Position numbers and translations under genes: made by a program. Under the pieces are notes generated by a model that was given only the letters and a program-made list of their open reading frames with translations, was not told where the DNA came from and searched no databases. This document shows, one piece after another, positions 1 through 7,425 of a stretch of 35,653 nucleotides of DNA (positions are counted from its first letter, which is position 1; the number at the start of each line of letters is the position of its first letter). The stretch comes from an uncultured Fimbriimonadaceae bacterium (GTDB taxonomy: Bacteria; Armatimonadota; Fimbriimonadia; Fimbriimonadales; Fimbriimonadaceae), in NCBI GenBank assembly GCA_937961665.1, contig CALGMO010000125.1, forward strand, positions 1 to 35,653, read 5' to 3'.

Positions 1-17
1 GGTCCGCCGCCTTCTGC

Positions 18-23
18 CATAGT
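18..23 (+). promoter_or_regulatory. candidate -10 element of the first pseudopilin
   Basis: The hexamer CATAGT matches four of six bases of TATAAT and ends five bases before the ATG at 29. No Shine-Dalgarno sequence lies between. If it is the -10, transcription would begin at or next to the start codon, giving a leaderless mRNA. The -35 would fall outside the window. The same 5-nt geometry recurs at 755-760 and 2611-2616. Confidence 0.3.
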
Positions 24-28
24 GGGCC

Positions 29-712
29 ATGCGGGCCCAAAGTCCCAGACGCCTCCGCGCTTTCACGCTGATCGAGCTGCTGGTGGTGTTCGCGATCCTG
101 GCGATCCTGGCGGCGATCCTGCTTCCGGTCTTCGCCTCGGCCAAGGAGCGCGCCAAGTCCGCGACCTGCCAGAGCAACCTGAGGCAGCTGGGGCTTTCGT
201 TCGCGCTGTACGCGTCGGACTGGGACGGCGTGCACCCGCCGGTCTTCGAGTGGAAGGGCCGGCTGCAGCCCTACGTGCGGACCGTCGAGACCAACCGCTG
301 TCCGAGCCGCCCAGGCCTGCCGTGGTGGTACGGGCAGGGCTACAACGTCGGCTTCGCGCCGATGGCCGTCCGGGGCTTCGCGGGCGCCTCTGAGGCGGAG
401 GTGACGGAGCCGGCCTCCAAGCTGTTGGCGGTGGAGTGGGACCGCTGCAACGCCGGGCCTCCCATCGGGCCGCCGGCGCTGCTCGCGGGCGGAGCCACCA
501 GCTACTGGGCCGTGTGCCGGGTGCACCTCGGGTCGTCGAACGCGCTGTTCGGCGACGGCCACGTGCGGAGCCTGAGGCCGGAGGCCTACCACAGCAACAC
601 CGTGCGGATCGACGAGGAGGGCAGGCCCGTGCCGCCGCCGGGCGACGAGCTCCGGGTGGTGGACGAGCGCGTGTGGCGCGCGTTCTGGGACACCGCCGCC
701 CCGGGACTGTAG
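29..712 (+). CDS. type II secretion/pilus-like pseudopilin with N-terminal methylation motif
   Basis: A 227-aa protein with a class III prepilin signal: a short basic leader, then FTLIELLVV and a hydrophobic helix to about residue 35. Processing by prepilin peptidase is expected between Ala and Phe; the -1 residue is Ala rather than the commoner Gly. The C-terminal part has a near-perfect H-X9-DG motif (HLGSSNALFGDG, about residues 165-176), typical of the DUF1559-type pseudopilins abundant in Planctomycetes and Armatimonadota. The length is usual for this group. These proteins are thought to be exported and exposed at the envelope; individual ligands are mostly unknown. The nearest neighbours are the binding-protein genes starting 53 bp downstream, with no shared function evident. 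No Shine-Dalgarno sequence precedes the ATG. Confidence 0.88.
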   Translation: MRAQSPRRLRAFTLIELLVVFAILAILAAILLPVFASAKERAKSATCQSNLRQLGLSFALYASDWDGVHPPVFEWKGRLQPYVRTVETNRCPSRPGLPWWYGQGYNVGFAPMAVRGFAGASEAEVTEPASKLLAVEWDRCNAGPPIGPPALLAGGATSYWAVCRVHLGSSNALFGDGHVRSLRPEAYHSNTVRIDEEGRPVPPPGDELRVVDERVWRAFWDTAAPGL

Positions 713-730
713 ATTCATAGAAAAGAAGGA

Positions 731-760
731 TTCTCAAGCGTGGAGGACTTTTCGCACAAT
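731..760 (+). promoter_or_regulatory. candidate promoter of the first binding-protein pair
   Basis: TTCTCA (731-736) and CACAAT (755-760) are separated by 18 bases and match the sigma-70 consensus at four of six positions each. The -10 ends five bases before the ATG at 766, so the transcript would be essentially leaderless. A GGAGGA at 742-747 is 18 bases from the ATG, too far to be its ribosome binding site. The AT content of 713-760 stands out against its surroundings. Confidence 0.35.
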
Positions 761-765
761 GGGTC

Positions 766-1635
766 ATGGCCCGGCTCAGGGCGATCCTGTGGCCGACGAT
801 CTGCGTCCTGGCGCTTGGATGTTCCGTCGCGGGGCGCGGAGGCCAGACGTCGGCTCCGCGACCTGAAAAGCCCCAGTTCCTAGAGCGGCGGGACGGTCGG
901 CCGGCCCCGCACACCCTCGTTCTGGCCTGCAACGAGTGGTGGCCGTACGCCGGTCGCGCGGGCGGAGACCGCGAGGGCTTCGCCGTGGACCTCGTCCGAG
1001 CTGCGTTGGCGAGGATCGGTTGTCGGCTCGAATACCGCACCCGCCCGTGGGCCCGGTGCGTGCAGGAGATGCGCGAGGGCAAGGTCGACGGCGTGCTGGC
1101 CGCCTACCGGGTGCCGGGCCGAGACTGGCTGTACGGCGAGGTGCCCTTGGGTTTGGGCCCGGACGGCGACGTGGACTTCGTCGTCCTGAAGCGGAAGGGC
1201 TCGGCTTGGCGCTACCTCGGGCCGGAGTCGCTGCGAACCGCCCGTCTGGCCGTCGTCGAGGGCTACCACTACCCCGAACCGATCGAGGGCCGGCTGTACG
1301 GCGCAGAAAGGCGGGGTCTCGTCGTCGTTTCGGGCGACGATCCGACCGACCGCTTGCTGCGCGCGCTGGCAGCCGGCCGAGCGGACGCCGTTGTGGAGAA
1401 TCGGGCGGTGCTGCAGGCCGCTCTGGCCGCGTCGCCCGAGCTTCGCGGCCGCCTCGAGGAGGCCGGCACCCTGCCGGGCTGGAAGGCCTACGTGCAGCTC
1501 CGGCCCGACCTGCCCGGCGCGCGCGAGCTGCTCCGCGAGCTGGACCGGGCGCTGCTCGAGGTGTACCGATCGCCAGACTTCGAACGGATCCTCGCTCGCT
1601 ACGGCCTGCGGCCGACACACGCCCCCCCGCCATGA
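766..1635 (+). CDS. family 3 solute-binding lipoprotein, array copy 1
   Basis: A 289-aa periplasmic-binding-protein-like lipoprotein (SBP_bac_3 type). The signal peptide ends in VLALGC, an approximate lipobox with the acylated Cys at about residue 19. The mature part starts with the ligand-lobe motif ACNEWWPY, then GFAVDLVRAAL, RPWARC and DGVLAAYRVPGRDW, an order typical of polar amino-acid binding folds. Arg119 in PGRDW occupies roughly the place of the ligand-carboxylate Arg of HisJ-like proteins; that alignment was made by eye. Its stop overlaps the next start by four bases (ATGA). Copy 3 (2622-3566) is its closest relative in the array. No permease or ATPase gene is present, so it may be an orphan receptor rather than a transporter subunit. 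The ligand cannot be told. Confidence 0.85.
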   Translation: MARLRAILWPTICVLALGCSVAGRGGQTSAPRPEKPQFLERRDGRPAPHTLVLACNEWWPYAGRAGGDREGFAVDLVRAALARIGCRLEYRTRPWARCVQEMREGKVDGVLAAYRVPGRDWLYGEVPLGLGPDGDVDFVVLKRKGSAWRYLGPESLRTARLAVVEGYHYPEPIEGRLYGAERRGLVVVSGDDPTDRLLRALAAGRADAVVENRAVLQAALAASPELRGRLEEAGTLPGWKAYVQLRPDLPGARELLRELDRALLEVYRSPDFERILARYGLRPTHAPPP

Positions 1636-2513
1636 GAACCCTCGCCGTCCTCCTCGTTGTGCTTTCGATCGGATGCGGCAAGCAGGCGCCGCAAGAGGGC
1701 GCGGAGCCCCAGCCGCCCGTCGCCAAGCCGACCGAATCCGAAAGGCTCCGATCGGCCCCGCCCCGCAGGCTGGTTTTCGCGGGCAACGAGTGGTGGCCGT
1801 GGACCGGCAAGTCCGCCTCGGGGGAGGAGGGGTTCACGGTCGACCTGGTCCGCGCGGCCCTACGGCGGATGGGCTACGAGATGGAGTACCGCGTCCGGCC
1901 TTGGGCCAGGGTGGTGCGCGAGCTGGAGGCGGGGCAGATCGACGGCACCACCTGCGCCTGCAGCGGGCCGGAGCGCCCCTGGCGCTTCACGCGGGTGCTG
2001 ATGGGCCTCGGGCCCGAGTGGGTCAGCGATGTGGTCGTGCTGCGATCCAAGGCCAGCCGCTGGACGTGGAAAGGTGCCGAGTCTCTGCGCACCGCCCGGC
2101 TGGCGCTCGTCGGGAACTACCACTATCCGAGCCCTCTGAAGGAGCGGCTGGCGAGGCCCGACGAGAAGCTCGTGATCGTGAGCGGAGAGGACCCGGCCGC
2201 TCGCATGCTCCAGTTGGCGGCCAAGGGCAGCGTCGACGCCGTGGCCGACGACCGCCTGGTGTTCGAGAACGCTCTGCACCGCCACCCTGAGCTTCGCTCG
2301 AAGGTGGAGGAGGTCGGCACGCTGCCCGCCTGCCGCCTGCACGCGGCGTTCAGCCCCAGACTGCCCGACGGCGAGAGGCTCGCCCGCGAGCTCGATCGGG
2401 CGCTGCTCGAGGTCTACCGCTCGCCGGAGTTCCCGCGCATCCTGGAGCGCTACGGCCTCCGTCCGGCCTCCGGCAGGCGTGCCGCCGATCCGTCTCCGCG
2501 CACGGGACGGTGA
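1632..2513 (+). CDS. family 3 solute-binding lipoprotein, array copy 2
   Basis: A 293-aa paralogue of copy 1. The ATG at 1632 is chosen because it overlaps the previous stop (ATGA) and gives a clean lipoprotein signal ending VLSIGC; the open frame extends far upstream only as a shadow of copy 1. Conserved blocks are GNEWWPW, GFTVDLVRAAL, RPWARV and GLGPEWVSDVVVL. The segment after the hinge differs from copies 1 and 3: CACSGPERPW replaces AYRVPGRDW, but an Arg (Arg115) is kept. It ends with the family-typical tail LLEVYRSPEFPRILERYG, shared with copies 1 and 3. Translational coupling to copy 1 is likely. The protein should be membrane-anchored on the periplasmic side. Ligand unknown. Confidence 0.83.
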   Translation: MRTLAVLLVVLSIGCGKQAPQEGAEPQPPVAKPTESERLRSAPPRRLVFAGNEWWPWTGKSASGEEGFTVDLVRAALRRMGYEMEYRVRPWARVVRELEAGQIDGTTCACSGPERPWRFTRVLMGLGPEWVSDVVVLRSKASRWTWKGAESLRTARLALVGNYHYPSPLKERLARPDEKLVIVSGEDPAARMLQLAAKGSVDAVADDRLVFENALHRHPELRSKVEEVGTLPACRLHAAFSPRLPDGERLARELDRALLEVYRSPEFPRILERYGLRPASGRRAADPSPRTGR

Positions 2514-2586
2514 GGCCCCGGCGGCACCCGCCAGACCGATCTCCGCCGGCTCGGGCCGCCGAAGTTCGCGGACCGCACCGATTCCT

Positions 2587-2616
2587 TTGTTTTTAGGATT
2601 CTGATTGGACGATAAT
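2587..2616 (+). promoter_or_regulatory. candidate promoter of the second binding-protein pair
   Basis: TTGTTT (2587-2592), an 18-base spacer and GATAAT (2611-2616) make the best sigma-70-like promoter in the left part of the window, inside an AT-rich patch of otherwise GC-rich DNA. The -10 ends five bases before the ATG at 2622 and no Shine-Dalgarno sequence intervenes, so a leaderless transcript is predicted. The rest of 2514-2586 is GC-rich and shows nothing clear. Confidence 0.45.
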
Positions 2617-2621
2617 GAAGC

Positions 2622-3566
2622 ATGGCTCGGTCGCGGGCCCTGCTGGCACTCGGGATCACCGTCGCCTCGGGCGGGTGCGCTCCGGTGGCGCGGCCACCGG
2701 AGCGGGTCCGTGCCGATTCGCCGGCCGCGCTCGAGCGAAAGAGGCAGGCGGCTCGCGCCCTTCCGCAGGAGTCCACCTTGCGGCTCGGCTGCAACGAGTG
2801 GCCGCCGTACGTTCTGGGTCCGGGGAGCCTGCACGAGGGGTTCGCCGTGGACCTGACGCGGGAGGCGCTGAAGAGGATGGGGTGGCGCCTGGAGTTCCGG
2901 AACCGCCCTTGGGCCCGATGCCTCCAAGAGATGCCGCGAGGCGAGTTGGACGGCGTGCTGTGCGCCTACCGCGCGCCGGGACGGGACTGGCCGTTCGGCG
3001 AGGTCCCCTTGGGGCTGGGGCCGGATTGGAGCGGCGAGTTCCTGATCCTGCGTCGAAAGGGCTCCGCCTGGCGGTGCCAGGGGCCGGCGGACCTGCGGAG
3101 CGCGCGGCTGGCACTGGTCGAGGGTTACGCCTACCCGGAGCCCTTGGCGAGCCGTCTGAAGGCTGGCGACCCTGGCATCCTGCTCGTAACCGGCGACGAC
3201 CCCATGACGAGGCTGGTCGAGGTGGTGGCTCGAGGGCGGGCGGAGGGCACGGTGGAGCAGAGGCTTCCGCTGGAGGCCGTGCTGAAGCGCAGACCGGACC
3301 TGCGGGACAAGGTGGAGGAGGCCGGGGTTCTTCCCGGCTGGAGGGTGTACGTGGCTTTGCGACCGGACTTCCCCAACGCCGAGGCCGTTCTGAGGGAGCT
3401 CGACCGTCGCCTGCTCGAGGTCTACCGCTCGCCGAGGTTTCGAGCGATCCTCGCGCCGTACGGGTTGGAGCCCTCCGGGGGTGCCGGCGGAGCTCCCACA
3501 GGGAGCGGGCGGCCGACGCGGCCAGGAGGGCAGCGCGCGAGAGAATGGAACGCGCAGTCTGGGTGA
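2622..3566 (+). CDS. family 3 solute-binding lipoprotein, array copy 3
   Basis: A 314-aa paralogue, closest to copy 1 by eye: GCNEWPPY, GFAVDL, RPWARCLQEM, DGVLCAYRAPGRDW and the block GEVPLGLGPD are near-identical in both. The signal sequence is short and hydrophobic with a Cys in SGGC, a weak lipobox. Arg121 sits in the PGRDW motif. The C-terminus extends about 25 residues past the shared YRSPRFRAILAPYG tail in a Gly/Arg-rich stretch that overlaps the start of copy 4 by 22 bases, so the tail may be unselected read-through. Copies 3 and 4 form a second overlapping pair like copies 1 and 2. Receptor or uptake role unknown; no transporter partner is nearby. Confidence 0.83.
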   Translation: MARSRALLALGITVASGGCAPVARPPERVRADSPAALERKRQAARALPQESTLRLGCNEWPPYVLGPGSLHEGFAVDLTREALKRMGWRLEFRNRPWARCLQEMPRGELDGVLCAYRAPGRDWPFGEVPLGLGPDWSGEFLILRRKGSAWRCQGPADLRSARLALVEGYAYPEPLASRLKAGDPGILLVTGDDPMTRLVEVVARGRAEGTVEQRLPLEAVLKRRPDLRDKVEEAGVLPGWRVYVALRPDFPNAEAVLRELDRRLLEVYRSPRFRAILAPYGLEPSGGAGGAPTGSGRPTRPGGQRAREWNAQSG

Positions 3567-4429
3567 GCCGCGGCCGGGTGCTGATCCCCATCGCTCTCGC
3601 CCTGTGGGCGGGTTGCGGCCGGCCTCCGTCGGAAGCGGGCGGACCAGCACCCGCGGCGCCACCCTCGGTCAAGGGGAGACCTCCGCCCGAGAAGAGGCCT
3701 CTCACCCGGCTGGTGGCCGTGGCCGACGCATGGATGCCGTTCACCGGAGAGGCCGGCGGAGAACTCGGGGTTGCGGTGGAGCTCGCCCGGGCGGCGCTGC
3801 TGCCGAGCGGCTACCGCGTCGAGTACCGAGTCCATCCTTGGAGCCGATGCCTCGAACTGGTGCGTGCGGGGCAGGCCGACCTCGCCGTCTGCGCGGTGCC
3901 CGCCGAGGAGCCGGATCTGGTGTTCCCCTCGGAGCCGGTGGCGTACAGCCGGAGGCGCCTGTTCGTCCTGCTTGGGTCCGAGCTGGACCGGCGGGGTTGG
4001 CGCTGTTCGGGGCCGGAGGAGATGGACGGGCTGCGCCTGGTGGTGCCGCAGGGCTACGACCTCGGGCCGGCGTGGCGCCGCTACGCCGACCGGGCGCGCC
4101 GGGCCGGAACGTTGTTGGAGGTGGGAGGAGAAAACCCGTTGGATCGGCAGATCGCGGCGCTGGAGCTCGGGCGGGCGGACGTGGCCTTGGCGAACGCCGA
4201 CGTGGTGGCGTGGCGTCTGCGGCAGCTCCGGCGGGAGGGTCTGCTGGTGCCGGTCGGCGAGGCCGGGCGCGAGCCGCTGTTCGTGGCGGTCAGCCCGAGG
4301 AGAAAGGACGCCAGGGAGCTGGCGGGGCTCTTGACCCAAGGCCTGAGGCGCCTGCGGCGGGAGCGAGCGCAGGAGGAGATTCGAAGACGGTACGGCGTCT
4401 CGCGGGAGGCTCTTCCAGCCGCCCGGTGA
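3545..4429 (+). CDS. divergent family 3 solute-binding lipoprotein, array copy 4
   Basis: A 294-aa protein. The ATG at 3545 lies inside the end of copy 3 and gives a signal peptide ending ALWAGC. It keeps the fold markers in order: VADAWMPFTG, GVAVELARAAL, HPWSRC and the second-lobe LGRADVALANADVVAWRLRQ, but it is much less similar than the other three. The Arg-containing loop of copies 1-3 is here PAEEPDLVF, with Glu122 where the others have Arg, and the NEWWPY motif is DAWMPF. A changed or lost ligand site is a reasonable inference. It is the last gene before the sensor kinase, 115 bp upstream of it, so a regulatory, ligand-presenting role is possible but unproven. Confidence 0.8.
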   Translation: MERAVWVSRGRVLIPIALALWAGCGRPPSEAGGPAPAAPPSVKGRPPPEKRPLTRLVAVADAWMPFTGEAGGELGVAVELARAALLPSGYRVEYRVHPWSRCLELVRAGQADLAVCAVPAEEPDLVFPSEPVAYSRRRLFVLLGSELDRRGWRCSGPEEMDGLRLVVPQGYDLGPAWRRYADRARRAGTLLEVGGENPLDRQIAALELGRADVALANADVVAWRLRQLRREGLLVPVGEAGREPLFVAVSPRRKDARELAGLLTQGLRRLRRERAQEEIRRRYGVSREALPAAR

Positions 4430-4487
4430 TCCCCTGGTCCGCCCTGCGGACGGGGCTAGGCCGACGCCAGCGCCCTTCTGCGGCAGG

Positions 4488-4516
4488 TTTTTTGCACGGA
4501 GACCGGAAAATATCCT
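4488..4516 (+). promoter_or_regulatory. weak candidate promoter before the sensor kinase
   Basis: A T6 run (4488-4493) and TATCCT (4511-4516) are separated by 17 bases in the only AT-rich part of the 115-bp gap 4430-4544. The T run could instead belong to a terminator of the binding-protein array, but the stem before it is poor. A short GCCCT/GGGGC hairpin lies at 4441-4456. Confidence 0.22.
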
Positions 4517-4544
4517 CTGGAAGCGTCCCCGTAGAGGAGCCTGC

Positions 4545-6458
4545 GTGGAACAATCATCAGACTCGCGCGCGAGGGTAGGAGACATGGCAGGAAGGCGATG
4601 GGGCCTGAACACGCGGATCGCTGCCGCCCTGCTGGCGCTGGGGCTCGCGATGCTGGCCGTGCTGGCGGTGCACCGCAGCAGACTCGACCGGATCGAGGCC
4701 GAGGAGGCCGCGCGGGCGGTGGGCCTGCGCAAGGCGCAGAAGCTGTCGGAAACCCTCGTGAGCCCGCTCTACGAGCTCAGCATGCCGTCGGTGGAGTCCG
4801 CGGTGCGCGGCGAGTTCGACGACCCGGCGGTGGTGCAGATCGCGGTCTACGAGGATCCCGAGAAGCCGCCGCTGGCGGTGTTCCGCCGTGAGGGCGAGGC
4901 GGTGGAGAAGGCCTCGGAACTGCGCAGCCATCCTATGGACCTTCGCTTCGATTTTTCCGTCACGCGCCAGGCGCCCGGTTCGGGCGGCGAGGTGCTCGGG
5001 GCGGTCTCCGTCTGGACCTGTCCCGAGCAGGCTCTGTCGGCCATGGCCGGGCGCACCCGCCGGCGCCTGCTGGAGGAGTCGCTCGTCATCCTGGTCCTCG
5101 TGGCTGCGGCGTTTCTCGCCCTGCGTCGGCTGGTGGTCGTCCCGATCGGCCGCGTGACGGCGGCTCTGGAGCGCACGGCGGAGTCCGTGCGGATGGAGGA
5201 GGACCTGGGGACCGTCGCCGAGGAGCTGCACCGGAGCCTGCGCTCGGTGCGCGGAGGATCCCTGGAGTACGAGCGGTTGCTGCACGGCATCCAGGCGCTC
5301 GTCGCGGCGCTGGTCCGCCGTCAGAACGAGCTGGAGCGCATTCTGCAGACCGTGCTTGGAACGCTCAGCGTGGTCGACGCCCGGACCCAGGAGGTGAAGT
5401 TCGCGAACGACGAGTGGCGCGAGAAGCTCGGCATGTGCGCGGTGGAGGGCCGCCTGCGGGACGATTGGATCGAGCGGTTCGTGCACCCCGAGGATCATGC
5501 GACGGTGCTCGGGGCTTTCCAGCAGGTGCTGGAGCGGCGGGTTCAGGCCGGCCCCTACGTGACCCGCCAGATCCTGGAGGACGGCTCGGTCCGGTGGTGG
5601 CGGTGGATCGCCGCTCCGCTGGACATCGACGAGCGGGGAGAGGTGCTGCTCGAGATGAAGCACGCCCTGGACATCACCGACCTGCGGCGCCTGCAAGAGG
5701 AACTGGAGCGGGCGAACACGGTGTTGGAGGAGACCGTCGAGGAGCGCACGAGGGAGCTGGTCGCCGCCAACCGCGAGCTGGAGTCGTTCGCCTACAGCGT
5801 TTCGCACGACCTGCGCGCCCCGCTTCGAGCGATCAACGGGTTCGGCCAGATCCTGATCGAGGACTACTCCGACAAGCTGGACGAGGAGGGCCTGAACTGC
5901 GTGCGGCGGATGGTCGCGGCCGCCGATCGGCTCGGCCAGCTGGTGGACGCGCTGCTGCATCTGTCGCGCGTCACCCGGGCCGAGGTGCGAAGGCAGCCCT
6001 TGGGGTTCGGCGCTCTGGTGGCCGAGCTGATGGCCGAGCTGCGAGAGGAGTCCCCCGAGCGGCATGTGGAGGTGCACGTGGAGCCGGGCCTGACGGTGAA
6101 CGCCGACCCCGTGCTGACCCGCTCGCTGCTGCAGAACCTGCTCTCAAACGCTTGGAAGTACACGCGGGGCAATCCGGATGCGCGCATCGAGATCGGCTCC
6201 TGCACCGTCGACGGCCGGCCGGGCTTCTTCGTTCGCGACAACGGCGTCGGCTTTGACGCCTCGCAGCTGGAGAAGGCGATGAAGCCGTTCCAGCGCCTGC
6301 ACAGCGAGAAGGAGTTCGAGGGCCTGGGCGTCGGCCTGGCCACCGTCCAGCGGATCGTGGCCCGGCACGGCGGGAAGATCGAGGCCGTCTCCGCACCGGG
6401 CGAGGGAGCGGAGTTCCGGGTCACCTTGGAGCCCGGTCCGCCCGGTCCCAAGGGCTGA
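4545..6458 (+). CDS. membrane sensor histidine kinase with periplasmic domain, PAS and HisKA/HATPase
   Basis: A 637-aa kinase. Order: TM1 about 26-43; a periplasmic domain of about 135 residues; TM2 about 178-195; a HAMP-like linker; a PAS domain about 265-380 (VDARTQEVKFAN to MKHALDITDLRRL); a coiled coil about 380-412; HisKA with His421 in SVSHDLRAPLRAI; then an ATPase with N box NLLSNAWKYT, G1 DNGVGFD and G2 GLGVGLATV. All residues needed for ATP binding and autophosphorylation are present. The H-box and ATPase resemble phytochrome/PAS-type kinases. The GTG at 4545 has GAGGAG five bases upstream; ATG 4584 (MAGRRWG) is an alternative with GAGGG eight bases upstream. No response regulator lies in the window. 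Adjacency to four periplasmic binding proteins suggests they might feed its external domain; this is inference. Confidence 0.88.
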   Translation: MEQSSDSRARVGDMAGRRWGLNTRIAAALLALGLAMLAVLAVHRSRLDRIEAEEAARAVGLRKAQKLSETLVSPLYELSMPSVESAVRGEFDDPAVVQIAVYEDPEKPPLAVFRREGEAVEKASELRSHPMDLRFDFSVTRQAPGSGGEVLGAVSVWTCPEQALSAMAGRTRRRLLEESLVILVLVAAAFLALRRLVVVPIGRVTAALERTAESVRMEEDLGTVAEELHRSLRSVRGGSLEYERLLHGIQALVAALVRRQNELERILQTVLGTLSVVDARTQEVKFANDEWREKLGMCAVEGRLRDDWIERFVHPEDHATVLGAFQQVLERRVQAGPYVTRQILEDGSVRWWRWIAAPLDIDERGEVLLEMKHALDITDLRRLQEELERANTVLEETVEERTRELVAANRELESFAYSVSHDLRAPLRAINGFGQILIEDYSDKLDEEGLNCVRRMVAAADRLGQLVDALLHLSRVTRAEVRRQPLGFGALVAELMAELREESPERHVEVHVEPGLTVNADPVLTRSLLQNLLSNAWKYTRGNPDARIEIGSCTVDGRPGFFVRDNGVGFDASQLEKAMKPFQRLHSEKEFEGLGVGLATVQRIVARHGGKIEAVSAPGEGAEFRVTLEPGPPGPKG

Positions 6459-6485
6459 GCGGAGCGGCGGGGCATCCTCGCGGGC

Positions 6486-7418
6486 ATGAAGGTGGCGGTC
6501 ATCGGCGCCGGCAAGGTGGGCTCCGCCGTCGTGGGAGACTTGATGCGCGTCGGCTCGGTGTCCGAGATCGTGCTGGTTTCGCGAGACCGCTACCGGGCCG
6601 AGGGCGAGGTGCTGGACTATCAGCACACCACCTCGTTCACCCACTACCCCTGCGTCGACGTGCGCGTGGGCGGGTACGAGGATTGCGCCGGAGCCGACTT
6701 GGCGGTGATCGCCGCCGGGCCGAGCATCCAGGAGGGTCAGACGCGAACGGACCTGGCCGCGCAGAACGTGCAGGTTCTGAGAGAGATCTTGAACGGTTTG
6801 GGCAGAGTCTGCCCCCGGTGCTTCCTGATCCTCGTCACGAACCCGGTGGACGTGCTCACCTACGCGGCGTGGAGGCTCTCCGAGCGCCCGCGGAGCCTGG
6901 TGATCGGCACGGGCACGATGATCGACACGGCGCGGCTGATCCAGTCGATCGCCAGCGCGTACCGCATCGACCCGAAGAACGTGTTCGCCTACATGCTGGG
7001 CGAGCACGGCGAGACGTCGTTCGCCGCTTGGAGCATGGCCAACATCTGCGGGCTGAGTCTGGAGGAGTTCGGCAAGCTGCACGTGGCCGCGCGCATCGAC
7101 CGGGAGCGGGAGGAGCTGCGGGCCAAGCAGGCTGGCTATGAGATCCTGCGCCGCAAGGGCTACACCAACCACGGGATCGCCGCGGCGGTGGCGCGGCTGG
7201 TGATCGCCATCGCGTCCGACGAGAAGTGCATCCTGCCCGTCTCGGTGCCTCTGGAGGGGGAGTACGGCCTGCGGGACACGGCGCTCTCGGTGCCGTGCGT
7301 CGTGGGCGCGGACGGCGTGGAGAAGGTGCTGGAGTTCCCTCTCTCGCTGGAGGAGCGGCGAAAGCTGCAGGCGAGCGCCGACCATCTGGCGGAAGCGATC
7401 GCGCGGGCGGGCCTGTAG
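6486..7418 (+). CDS. lactate/malate dehydrogenase-family NAD-dependent oxidoreductase
   Basis: A 310-aa enzyme of the LDH/MDH fold. The N-terminal GAGKVGS binds NAD; the catalytic pieces are TNPVDVLTY, GTGTMIDTAR with Asp147 and Arg150, and the proton-relay His174 in GEHGET. The mobile-loop Arg87 (QTRTDL) is kept. The substrate-discriminating position, Gln in LDH and Arg in MDH (residue 102 in dogfish numbering), aligns with Ile81 in AGPSIQEGQTR, so neither lactate nor malate specificity can be assigned; other 2-oxo acids are possible. Length is normal for the family. It starts 27 bp after the kinase stop without a clear Shine-Dalgarno sequence and may be read through from it. No fermentation genes are adjacent. 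Confidence 0.85.
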   Translation: MKVAVIGAGKVGSAVVGDLMRVGSVSEIVLVSRDRYRAEGEVLDYQHTTSFTHYPCVDVRVGGYEDCAGADLAVIAAGPSIQEGQTRTDLAAQNVQVLREILNGLGRVCPRCFLILVTNPVDVLTYAAWRLSERPRSLVIGTGTMIDTARLIQSIASAYRIDPKNVFAYMLGEHGETSFAAWSMANICGLSLEEFGKLHVAARIDREREELRAKQAGYEILRRKGYTNHGIAAAVARLVIAIASDEKCILPVSVPLEGEYGLRDTALSVPCVVGADGVEKVLEFPLSLEERRKLQASADHLAEAIARAGL

Positions 7419-7425
7419 AAGGGGT

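Noticed and set aside
727-2602. AGGATTCT repeated before copies 1 and 3 of the binding proteins (727-734 and 2595-2602)
   Set aside because: The distances to the two ATGs differ by 12 bases and the flanks do not align, so chance in AT-rich spacers is likely.
4430-4544. Possible riboswitch before the sensor kinase
   Set aside because: No conserved core of a known class (for example the GEMM c-di-GMP motif) could be found and the stems are weak.
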